This document shows, in pieces, positions 8,071 through 14,659 of a stretch of DNA of 33,254 bases. The DNA comes from Candidatus Bipolaricaulota bacterium (lineage in GTDB: Bacteria > Bipolaricaulota > Bipolaricaulia > UBA7950 > UBA9294): assembly GCA_028277345.1 (NCBI GenBank), contig JANQGM010000015.1, positions 1 to 33,254 of the forward strand, written 5' to 3'. Position 1 is the first letter of the stretch. Each line of letters opens with the position of its first letter. Position numbers and translations under genes: made by a program. A model generated the notes under the pieces. It was not told the DNA's origin and searched no databases. It was given only the letters and a program-made list of their open reading frames with translations.

Positions 8071-9696
8071 ATGAGAGTGGGAATCGGCCAGATCAACGCG
8101 CACGTGGGGGCCATTGAGGCCAACACAACGCGTATCGTGGAGATCATCGAAGAAGCCAAAGCCGCTGGATGCGACCTCATTGTCTTTCCGGAACTGGCCG
8201 TATGCGGGTACTCTCCGTACGACCTGTTCTGGCGAGACGGCTTCATCGACGCCTGTCAGCAGGCCATCGCCCGCATTCGCGACGCCTCCTCCGGCGTCGG
8301 CGTCATCGTCGGTGGAATCGATACCCGCTCGCGCCATGATCCCGCCAATCGCGACAACACCTCTTCCCTCTCCGATGGCGCTTCAATCGACCTGTTTAAC
8401 CGGGCCTATTTCTTTGAAGACGGCCAATTGCTCGGCACGGTCGACAAGCAGCATCTTCCCGCCTACGACATTTACCGCGAGAAGCGATACTTCACGCCAG
8501 GGGAGGGAACCGCCGTCCACGACTTCGGGGGGATGACACTCGGGATCAATATTTGCGAGGACTTGTGGATCGATGACGGCCCCACCGACCTCCAAGCAAG
8601 CCTTGGCGCCGAATGGATCATCAATCTATCCGCGTCCCCCTACTATCTGAGGAAACCCGGGATTCGCACCAAGCTGGCGGCCCGCCGCACCAAAGAGAAC
8701 GGCGTCGGGTTGATCTACGTCAATCTCGTCGGTGGGCAAGATGAGGTGGTGTTTGACGGCGGAAGCTTCGCCTTCGACAGCAAGGGACGCCAACTCTTCA
8801 GTGCTCCGCGATTTCGCGAGGGCCTTTATGTCATCGATCTCGCACACTCCGCGCCCCAACGCACCTCCCATCCATCCGAGATCGAAGATATTCGAGAGGC
8901 ACTGGAACTCGGCATTCGCGACTACGTCGGCAAGAACGGTTTCGAGCGCGTGCTGATCGGCCTCTCGGGAGGGATTGACTCCGCCGTCGTCGCAGCGCTC
9001 GCCAGCGAAGCCCTGGGATCTGACAACGTTCGCTGCATCTACATGCCCACGGAATTCTCGTCAACCGAAAGCGGAGAAGACGCGAAGGCGACGGCTGAAC
9101 GGCTCGGCGTCTCGTTTCAGATCGTCGATGTGTCAGACCCGCTGGAAAGCCTACGTACGATCCTTCCCAAACGACCGAGCGGGCTTGTCGATGAGAACCT
9201 TCAACCTCGGCTTCGCGGCACCATCCTCATGGCGCTCGCCAATCAGGACAACGCACTCGTTTTGTGCCCGGGAAACAAGTCCGAAATCGCAATGGGCTAC
9301 AACACGCTCTACGGGGACACGGTTGGCGCCCTCGCCCCCATCGCCGACCTCTACAAGCATCAAGTGATCGCGCTGGCGAAAAGCTACGGCGACCTCATCC
9401 CTACACGGGTTCTCACCAAACCTCCGTCTGCGGAATTGCGCCCCCATCAACGCGACGACGACGATCTCCCCGCGTATGAGATCTTGGATCCCCTCCTCAA
9501 GCGCATTGTGGAGGGAAATGCATCCAAAGCCCGTCTTCTTGAGGACGGCGTCGACGCGGCACTGCTTGATGACATTTTCCGCCGTCTGCGTCAGAACGAG
9601 TACAAGCGCGCCCAATTGCCTCCCGGTATCAAGATCTCACCGAAATCCTTTGGGAACGGGCGGTGGTTCCCCCTCACCAACGGCTATCTCGACTAG
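8071..9696 (+). CDS. nadE: Glutamine-dependent NAD+ synthetase
   Basis: This 541-residue two-domain enzyme has an N-terminal nitrilase-type glutaminase with its catalytic triad visible as E41 (FPELAVCGY), K126 (VDKQHLPAYD) and C162 (GINICEDLW). The C-terminal NAD synthetase domain has the PP-loop SGGIDS at residues 299-304. The glutaminase releases ammonia, which is used with ATP to amidate nicotinic acid adenine dinucleotide to NAD+. Length and domain order are typical of the bacterial long NadE. The ATG at 8071 gives the standard nitrilase opening MRVGIGQIN. It has no ribosome-binding site but lies six bases after a strong -10 box. Confidence 0.95.
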   Translation: MRVGIGQINAHVGAIEANTTRIVEIIEEAKAAGCDLIVFPELAVCGYSPYDLFWRDGFIDACQQAIARIRDASSGVGVIVGGIDTRSRHDPANRDNTSSLSDGASIDLFNRAYFFEDGQLLGTVDKQHLPAYDIYREKRYFTPGEGTAVHDFGGMTLGINICEDLWIDDGPTDLQASLGAEWIINLSASPYYLRKPGIRTKLAARRTKENGVGLIYVNLVGGQDEVVFDGGSFAFDSKGRQLFSAPRFREGLYVIDLAHSAPQRTSHPSEIEDIREALELGIRDYVGKNGFERVLIGLSGGIDSAVVAALASEALGSDNVRCIYMPTEFSSTESGEDAKATAERLGVSFQIVDVSDPLESLRTILPKRPSGLVDENLQPRLRGTILMALANQDNALVLCPGNKSEIAMGYNTLYGDTVGALAPIADLYKHQVIALAKSYGDLIPTRVLTKPPSAELRPHQRDDDDLPAYEILDPLLKRIVEGNASKARLLEDGVDAALLDDIFRRLRQNEYKRAQLPPGIKISPKSFGNGRWFPLTNGYLD

Positions 9697-9701
9697 CAAA
9701 C

Positions 9702-9731
9702 AAAAAGCGGCTCCGTAGTACGGAGCCGCTT
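9702..9731 (-). terminator. Intrinsic terminator downstream of hsp20
   Basis: AAGCGGCTCCG (9705-9715) pairs perfectly with CGGAGCCGCTT (9721-9731) around a 5-base loop. On the minus strand the stem is followed by TTTTT then GTTT, a canonical terminator for hsp20. It also sits right after the nadE stop and may serve both convergent genes, though the plus-strand side lacks a T-run. Confidence 0.85.
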
Positions 9732-9748
9732 CCGGCTGGCAGGCGGTC

Positions 9749-10201
9749 CTACTCGACCGCAATCTCAATCGGCTTCTCCTTCTCCTTGATCGACTCCTTC
9801 ATGGGCGCCGTGACGGACAAGATGCCGTCCTCAAAGCGCGCCTTGATTCCATCCTTCTGGATGAGGTCCGCAGGGAGCGGGAAGCATCGCTGGAATCGCC
9901 CATATCGACGCCCCAGGCGGAAATAATTTTCCTTGTCGATCTCGTCGTTTCGCTTGACCTCGCCGCTGACGATCAGCTGATCGTCCTCCACCTTGATGGC
10001 AATCTCGTCCTTCTTGACCCCAGGGAGCTCGGTCTCAAAGATCAAGGCCTGGTCGCGTTCATAGACATCCGTTCGTCCCAAGCTCGACGATATATCGAAT
10101 CCAATGCGATGAAAGTCGGTAAACATCTCGTCGACCAGTCGGGATAGGTTGCTCTCGAGAAGGAACGGGCCGCGTCGTACTGCTGGAAGTCTCCTCATCA
10201 T
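9749..10201 (-). CDS. Small heat-shock protein, Hsp20/alpha-crystallin family
   Basis: This 150-residue protein has a complete alpha-crystallin domain (about residues 42-135), including DVYERDQALIFETELPGVKKDEI and the C-terminal KARFEDGILSVTAP with the GxLxV strand. The C-terminal IEI forms the I-x-I anchoring motif used in oligomer assembly. Such proteins hold unfolding proteins in an ATP-independent way. The ATG at 10201 lies eight bases after GAGGAGG; a second ATG follows immediately. The gene is transcribed from a strong sigma-70-type promoter overlaid by two CIRCE-like palindromes, so negative control by an HrcA-type repressor is likely, and it ends in a clear terminator. Confidence 0.93.
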   Translation of the reverse strand: MMRRLPAVRRGPFLLESNLSRLVDEMFTDFHRIGFDISSSLGRTDVYERDQALIFETELPGVKKDEIAIKVEDDQLIVSGEVKRNDEIDKENYFRLGRRYGRFQRCFPLPADLIQKDGIKARFEDGILSVTAPMKESIKEKEKPIEIAVE

Positions 10202-10228
10202 CGTTGGTACCTCCTCAGGTATCATGTC

Positions 10229-10255
10229 TTAGCAGTCTCGTTATGTATCTGCTAA
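10229..10255. promoter_or_regulatory. CIRCE-like operator 1
   Basis: TTAGCAGTC-N9-ATCTGCTAA is a 9-9-9 dyad with the geometry of CIRCE (TTAGCACTC-N9-GAGTGCTAA). The half sites differ from CIRCE mainly at one base. It lies just downstream of the hsp20 -10 box, over the start site and early leader. Confidence 0.65.
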
Positions 10256-10282
10256 TTGGCAGTCTACTATATCGACTGCTAA
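10256..10282. promoter_or_regulatory. CIRCE-like operator 2, abutting operator 1
   Basis: TTGGCAGTC-N9-GACTGCTAA has the same 9-9-9 geometry and begins at the base after operator 1 ends. It covers the hsp20 -10 box and spacer. The variation from CIRCE is compensated in both arms (GTC/GAC in place of CTC/GAG). Confidence 0.65.
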
Positions 10283-10289
10283 TTGTCAA
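10261..10289 (-). promoter_or_regulatory. Sigma-70 promoter of hsp20
   Basis: Minus-strand -35 is a perfect TTGACA (10284-10289). A 17-base spacer leads to -10 TAGACT (10261-10266). The start would be near 10254, leaving a leader of about 50 bases. The promoter is overlapped by operator 2 and followed by operator 1. Confidence 0.7.
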
Positions 10290-10311
10290 GAGCAGCCATC
10301 GAGGCTAGAAT
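10283..10311 (+). promoter_or_regulatory. Promoter of yidD, probably leaderless, sharing its -35 with hsp20
   Basis: -35 TTGTCA (10283-10288), 17-base spacer and -10 TAGAAT (10306-10311), with ATG six bases later at 10318. The -35 box overlaps the hsp20 -35 box on the other strand, so the two promoters are back to back. Confidence 0.6.
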
Positions 10312-10317
10312 GGATGC

Positions 10318-10527
10318 ATGCTTCGAAAAGCGCTCATCATCCCGATTCGCGTCTACCAAGTCGTCATCTCGCCGCTCTTGCCCAAACGGTGTCGCTTCTA
10401 TCCCACCTGTTCCAGTTATGCGATTCAGGCGATCGAGAAACACGGCCTCAGGGGGCTCTGGCTCGCACTGAAGCGAATTCTGAAGTGCCATCCCCTGCAT
10501 CCGGGAGGCTACGACCCCGTTCCCTAG
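10318..10527 (+). CDS. yidD: Membrane protein insertion efficiency factor YidD
   Basis: This 69-residue protein has all the family hallmarks: an N-terminal amphipathic region ([20 protein letters not shown]), the [16 protein letters not shown] signature with its conserved cysteine, and the C-terminal [19 protein letters not shown]. YidD is a small inner-membrane-associated protein that aids YidC/Sec-dependent membrane protein insertion. It usually sits beside rnpA and yidC near the origin; here it stands alone, divergent from hsp20. There is no ribosome-binding site, and the message is probably leaderless. Confidence 0.95.
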   Translation: MLRKALIIPIRVYQVVISPLLPKRCRFYPTCSSYAIQAIEKHGLRGLWLALKRILKCHPLHPGGYDPVP

Positions 10528-10534
10528 CCGCGCC

Positions 10535-10564
10535 TTGTGCCAAGAAACACGCTCGTGTTAGAGT
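10535..10564 (+). promoter_or_regulatory. Promoter of the cNMP/D-lactate dehydrogenase unit
   Basis: -35 TTGTGC (10535-10540), 18-base spacer and -10 TAGAGT (10559-10564), identical to the cold-shock -10. A 14-base palindrome AACACG-CT-CGTGTT (10546-10559) fills the spacer and could be an operator. The predicted leader is about 45 bases, with GGGGG before the ATG at 10616. Confidence 0.45.
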
Positions 10565-10571
10565 CGAACGC

Positions 10572-10588
10572 GGTGAGGACCCCTCACC
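10572..10588. repeat. Inverted repeat in the leader upstream of the cNMP domain
   Basis: GGTGAGG (10572-10578) and CCTCACC (10582-10588) form a perfect 7-base dyad around ACC. It lies at the predicted transcription start and could be an operator or a short 5' hairpin. There is no T-run, so termination is unlikely. Confidence 0.35.
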
Positions 10589-10615
10589 CGATCCATCACG
10601 CCATACGGGGGATTC

Positions 10616-11047
10616 ATGTACGAACTGCTTCAACGCATCCGCTTGTTTTCCGGGTTGGACGAGGCCGCGCTTCTCGCCGTGCACAAGAGGATCCAGCCCG
10701 TGGCCTTCGACGCCGGCGATATCCTGTGCCGAGAGGGAGAACTGGGCGATCGCATGTTCATCATCGACGGCGGCGATGTCGACGTTCTCTTAAGGATGTT
10801 GACGACTGTCCTTCCATCGAGGTGACCGTGCTTCGCCGCGGCGATATCGCGGGAGAAATGGGCCTCTTTGGAGATCGGACCCGATCCGCCACGTTGCACG
10901 CCTGCAGCCGATGCGAGGTCCTCACACTTGGATACGATGATTTCGAAGGCCTGCTGGAAACGGAAACGTCCCTGGCCAAGGCGCTCCTCACCTCGATGTC
11001 CGGGCATCTGGCGCGAGAGACTTCAGCCGTCGCACGATTGCGCGCGC
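10616..11047 (+). pseudogene. Cyclic-nucleotide-binding domain, interrupted by a frameshift
   Basis: The first 60 codons from ATG 10616 give the start of a CRP-like cyclic-nucleotide-binding domain (FSGLDEAALLAVHKRIQPV, then GDILCREGELGDRMFIIDGGDVDVL). The frame then runs to a premature TGA at 10823. From about 10795 the domain continues in the next frame, with the cyclic-nucleotide pocket GDIAGEMGLFGDRTRSATL and a helical end SGHLARETSAVARLRA. Adding one A to the AA at about 10791-10792 restores VDVLLKDVDD and joins the halves. The pocket has the conserved Gly-Glu and Arg residues, so the ancestral domain probably bound cAMP or cGMP. It runs straight into the dehydrogenase with no stop codon between them in the repaired frame. 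A sequencing error cannot be excluded. Confidence 0.7.
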
Positions 11048-12064
11048 GATGCCGAAACCGGACTCCGCGTCGCCTTCTTCTCCGCCAGCCCCTATCGCAA
11101 TCAGCTTTATCGCCAACAGAACGTTCATGGTTTTGCCCTGCATTTCTTTCTCGTTCCGCTCAGCGCCGACACCGCCCCGCTGGCGACCGGCTTTCCCGTC
11201 GTCGTGGCCAGTGCCAATGATTGCTTCGACGCGGAGGTCGTCGAAGCGCTCCACGAGTTGGGGGTCGGCATGATTGCGTTGCGTTGCGCGGGATACAACA
11301 ACGTCGATTTGGCGGCCTGCGAGCGGTTCGATATCAGCGTAGTCCGCGTTCCCGCCTATTCGCCCTATGCCGTCGCCGAGCACGCTGTCGCCTTGATGCT
11401 GGCGCTCAATCGCCGGACGCACCGCGCTCATATCCGGATTCGCGACAGCAATTTCTCGCTCGATGGCTTGGTCGGGTTCGACATACATGGAAAGACGGCC
11501 GGCGTCATCGGGACAGGCAAGATCGGCGCGTGCACACTGGACATCCTTCATGGATTTGGCTGTCATCTATTGGCCCACAGCCGGACGCCCAAACAGGATC
11601 TCATCCACCGGCTCGGCGTTCACTACGTTGATTTGGAAGACCTATTGACGGAATCCGACATCATCAACCTGCATTGTGCGCTGACTCCGGAGACTCTCCA
11701 TCTTATCAATGCGGCATCCATCGCCAAGATGAAGCCCGGCGTCATGATCATCAACACGGCGCGCGGCGGTTTGATCGATACTGAGGCCTTGCTGGAGGGG
11801 CTGAAAACAGGCCGAGGGAGCTACGCCGGGCTCGATGTCTACGAAGAGGAGGCCAAGTACTTCTACTGGAACTTCTCCGATAGCCATATCGACGACGACA
11901 CGCTGGCGCGCTTGACCACCTTTGGCAACGTCATGGTCACGGGCCATCAGGGTTCACTGACCCAGGACGCCCAAGCGAACATCGTCAAAACCACGCTCGG
12001 AAATATCCGGGAATACGAACTCGGCAAGCGAAGAGAGGATCTGTCCAACGCGGTGCGTGCTTAG
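11048..12064 (+). CDS. D-lactate dehydrogenase-type 2-hydroxyacid dehydrogenase (5' end joined to the cNMP domain)
   Basis: About 338 residues match the D-lactate dehydrogenase branch of D-isomer 2-hydroxyacid dehydrogenases. They open with RVAFFSASPYRNQLY and include the NAD-binding GVIGTGKIGACTLDIL, the catalytic Arg in INTARGGLIDTEAL, Glu in GLDVYEEE and His in VTGHQGSLTQ. It would reduce pyruvate to D-lactate with NADH. There is no start codon or ribosome-binding site at the beginning of the homology. The frame is open back to ATG 10868, but that stretch is antisense-like to the cNMP reading. Restoring one CG unit to the CGCGCGCG run at 11041-11048 fuses it in frame to the cNMP domain, so the native protein was probably a fusion. 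As written, how translation starts is unclear. Confidence 0.8.
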   Translation, partial: DAETGLRVAFFSASPYRNQLYRQQNVHGFALHFFLVPLSADTAPLATGFPVVVASANDCFDAEVVEALHELGVGMIALRCAGYNNVDLAACERFDISVVRVPAYSPYAVAEHAVALMLALNRRTHRAHIRIRDSNFSLDGLVGFDIHGKTAGVIGTGKIGACTLDILHGFGCHLLAHSRTPKQDLIHRLGVHYVDLEDLLTESDIINLHCALTPETLHLINAASIAKMKPGVMIINTARGGLIDTEALLEGLKTGRGSYAGLDVYEEEAKYFYWNFSDSHIDDDTLARLTTFGNVMVTGHQGSLTQDAQANIVKTTLGNIREYELGKRREDLSNAVRA

Positions 12065-12214
12065 CCATCGCACGGCATCCACGTTCAACAACTGAGAGTC
12101 CTTTGCCCCCAAACCCTCAAGTAACGCGGATTACCGACTTCATCCGCTTGAATCACTACACTGAAGTTTCGAAGGGAATTCATTTCCGGGAATCATGGGG
12201 GCAAAGGGGATGTC

Positions 12215-14608
12215 ATGCGCACGCAGAACGCACGTTGGAGTCAATGGATTGGGATCGTCGTCAGCCTCCTGATTCTGGGAGCCGGCTCGCTTGCCGCCGG
12301 TGCACAGTCCTGCGGGACCGAAGGCTGCTGGGAGCTTCACGAGGCCATCTACATTTATGGCAACTCGGACTTCACCTGTGAGAACGGCGTCGTTTCGGGC
12401 TCCGGCTCACAATACGATCCCTATGTCATTGAGGGGCATCATATCGTCGCCTCCGGAGCCAGCTATGGGATCAATGTGGAATACACGTCCGCACACTTCG
12501 TCATCCGAAACTGCATTGTGGAAGGGGCGTCCGAGGCGGGTATCCGCTTCTATTCCGTATCCAATGGATCGGTTCAGGAGTGCCATCTGATGCGCAACGA
12601 GCGCGGCATTCTGTTCGAGAGCTCACGCGACAACGGCATCGTTGGAAACTTGATCGCCATGAACCATTACGGCGTCGACCTGGTCATTGGCACGCGGGAT
12701 ACCGCCATTTCCAAGAACACGTTTATTGACAACGGACGCCATGGCTATGACCCAGCCGGGCGAAACCGATGGTCATGCGCAGCCATCGGCAACTACTGGG
12801 CGGATTATGGCGGCCGGGATGTCGACTGCGACGGCATCGGCGACACGCCCTACCTTGCTCCGATGGACTGGTACCCCCTGATGACATCCCCTTGGCAGTG
12901 CGCCTTGCCTGTCAACGACGTTTGCGGCCTTCACTGTGGTGACAGCACCGACGTACTGAAGGCGATGGGCGCTCCCTCAACAGGACCGTGCGCAACGCCC
13001 TGTGCTCCCGTCTCCAGCTGTACGTCAACGCCCCGCTGCGCACCGGCGGCAACCTGCCAGCCGGACATCACAACCTGTTCGGATCAAGTGCTCTCGTGTG
13101 CAAACCCCGTCGCGACCTTGACCGCCGAGTTCTGCCCGACGCGATCTACGTGCCAACCCTGCGTCATTCAATGGGTCAAGGATGGCGGCCCCGTTATCGG
13201 AACCGGTCCGATGATTCAAGTGTCCGAGCCGGGCATCTATACGGTATCGATCGCCGGAGCAGATGGATGCGGCGTTAGCAAGTCCATCGCGGTCACGTCC
13301 GACGAGAACGCTCCCGTGGTTCGTGCAAACGTCGATGGCGGACTCTCGTGTGGAGACGATGAAGTCCTGCTGGAAGCGTCAATTTCGGGAGGCTGGCAAC
13401 CCTATGCAATCGAATGGAGCCGATCCGGCATGGGTGTCGTTGGATGCGAGAGTTGCCTGCTCGTGAGCCAGCCCGGCACCTATACCGTCACCGTCACGGG
13501 CGCCAATGGCTGCACATCGTCGGATACAGTCACAGTGGCGCAGGACCTGCAAGCCCCTCGGATCCAAGCGATTGTCGACGGCGAATTGTCCTGCGCTGTC
13601 CAACAAGTCAAGTTGACAGCACTGGCATCAAACGGACAGCTTCCCTATGCCTACACGTGGCGAGACCCGTCCGGAAGCCCTGTAGGCACGGCTTCCGAAC
13701 TCTATGTCTCACAACCCGGCACGTATTCCGTGCAGGTCACCGGAGCCAACGGCTGTTCGGCCACCGGCACCGTGATCGTCACCGAGGATGCCGGCGCCCC
13801 TGTGGTGGACATCCGTGGCAGCAGCACACTGACCTGCGCCATCGAAGCGATTGAACTGACCGCCAACGTGTCCAGCGGCCGTCCACCCTATCACGTCGAA
13901 TGGGTCGGCCCGTCCGGCAACATCGTAGGAACGGCGCCCCTGATCCAGGCGACGCAACCCGGCACCTACACGGTCACCGTAACCGGCGCCAATGGGTGCG
14001 CATCGTCTACCTCAATCACGCTCAATCAGGATATTGCCTCGCCTTCGGTCGATGCAGGCCCCGATCACCTGCTGACCAACGACCTCCCTCAGGTTTCGAT
14101 CACCGCGATCATCGAGAATCCGGGCGGCGGATATGCGGTGAAATGGACGAACGAGTCCGGAGACCTGATCTCAACGATGGACACGGTATCGATCGATCGA
14201 CCGGGGGAATACACGGTCACCGTCACCCGCGATACGGGATGCAGCGCCTCGGACAGCGTCATCGTGAATTCAACCGTGATCACGGAGGTTATGCTGGATT
14301 CAGGGATTGAAGGACTCGCCGTGTTCGGTCAACTCACTCTCGATGGCGTTCCCATTCCGGAATCCGCCTTCTACTTCCGTACCGGCGACATCACCAGCGC
14401 GGACGGAGTGGAGATATCCTCAGTGTCCTTGAGAGCGGGCACCGGCGAAGGTTGGGAAGCCAATGGCGCTGAAGTGAACTACATCATCCCCGGCAATTCG
14501 GTGGTGACGTTCCAGATCCACAAGGATCAGTTCGTCGCTGGCAAATGGTACAACCTGCCTCATTTGCCGGTCGACCCGCCAGGGGCGGCGTCCGTGAAGT
14601 TCTTCTAG
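12215..14608 (+). CDS. Secreted NosD-like beta-helix protein with Ig-like repeats
   Basis: This 797-residue protein has a signal peptide (hydrophobic residues about 11-28, AGA-Q cleavage area). Next comes a right-handed parallel beta-helix of the NosD/pectate-lyase type (about residues 50-235) that ends with GNYWADYGGRDVDCDGIGDTPY, the characteristic end of periplasmic NosD-like helices. A Cys/Pro/Thr-rich linker (about 240-310) follows. Four or more repeats of about 80 residues come next, each with a conserved Cys-Trp core and ending GTYTVTVTGANGC, resembling SprB/PKD-like surface repeats. The last 160 residues are a separate beta-rich domain with no recognised sorting signal. The role is unknown, probably a cell-surface or envelope protein. 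GGGGATGTC before ATG is a weak ribosome-binding site. Confidence 0.75.
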   Translation: MRTQNARWSQWIGIVVSLLILGAGSLAAGAQSCGTEGCWELHEAIYIYGNSDFTCENGVVSGSGSQYDPYVIEGHHIVASGASYGINVEYTSAHFVIRNCIVEGASEAGIRFYSVSNGSVQECHLMRNERGILFESSRDNGIVGNLIAMNHYGVDLVIGTRDTAISKNTFIDNGRHGYDPAGRNRWSCAAIGNYWADYGGRDVDCDGIGDTPYLAPMDWYPLMTSPWQCALPVNDVCGLHCGDSTDVLKAMGAPSTGPCATPCAPVSSCTSTPRCAPAATCQPDITTCSDQVLSCANPVATLTAEFCPTRSTCQPCVIQWVKDGGPVIGTGPMIQVSEPGIYTVSIAGADGCGVSKSIAVTSDENAPVVRANVDGGLSCGDDEVLLEASISGGWQPYAIEWSRSGMGVVGCESCLLVSQPGTYTVTVTGANGCTSSDTVTVAQDLQAPRIQAIVDGELSCAVQQVKLTALASNGQLPYAYTWRDPSGSPVGTASELYVSQPGTYSVQVTGANGCSATGTVIVTEDAGAPVVDIRGSSTLTCAIEAIELTANVSSGRPPYHVEWVGPSGNIVGTAPLIQATQPGTYTVTVTGANGCASSTSITLNQDIASPSVDAGPDHLLTNDLPQVSITAIIENPGGGYAVKWTNESGDLISTMDTVSIDRPGEYTVTVTRDTGCSASDSVIVNSTVITEVMLDSGIEGLAVFGQLTLDGVPIPESAFYFRTGDITSADGVEISSVSLRAGTGEGWEANGAEVNYIIPGNSVVTFQIHKDQFVAGKWYNLPHLPVDPPGAASVKFF

Positions 14609-14628
14609 CCGCCGATATGCTGCTTTCT

Positions 14629-14659
14629 GCGCGACGTTCTCACCCTGGGAACGTCGCGC
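14629..14659. terminator. Perfect hairpin between convergent genes
   Basis: GCGCGACGTTC (14629-14639) pairs perfectly with GAACGTCGCGC (14649-14659) around 9 bases. It includes the last codons and stop of the minus-strand cyclase gene. On the plus strand it is followed by TCTTC. It is a likely terminator for the beta-helix gene; the minus side lacks a T-run. Confidence 0.55.

Noticed and set aside
10535-10552. Rex-like TTGTG-N8-CACGC overlapping the cNMP/D-LDH promoter
   Set aside because: The second half matches CACAA at only three of five bases. Rex control of D-LDH is plausible but not supported here.
10868-11047. Open frame extending D-LDH upstream to ATG 10868
   Set aside because: The cNMP domain in the other frame matches a known fold across the same bases, so this stretch is not the native N-terminus.
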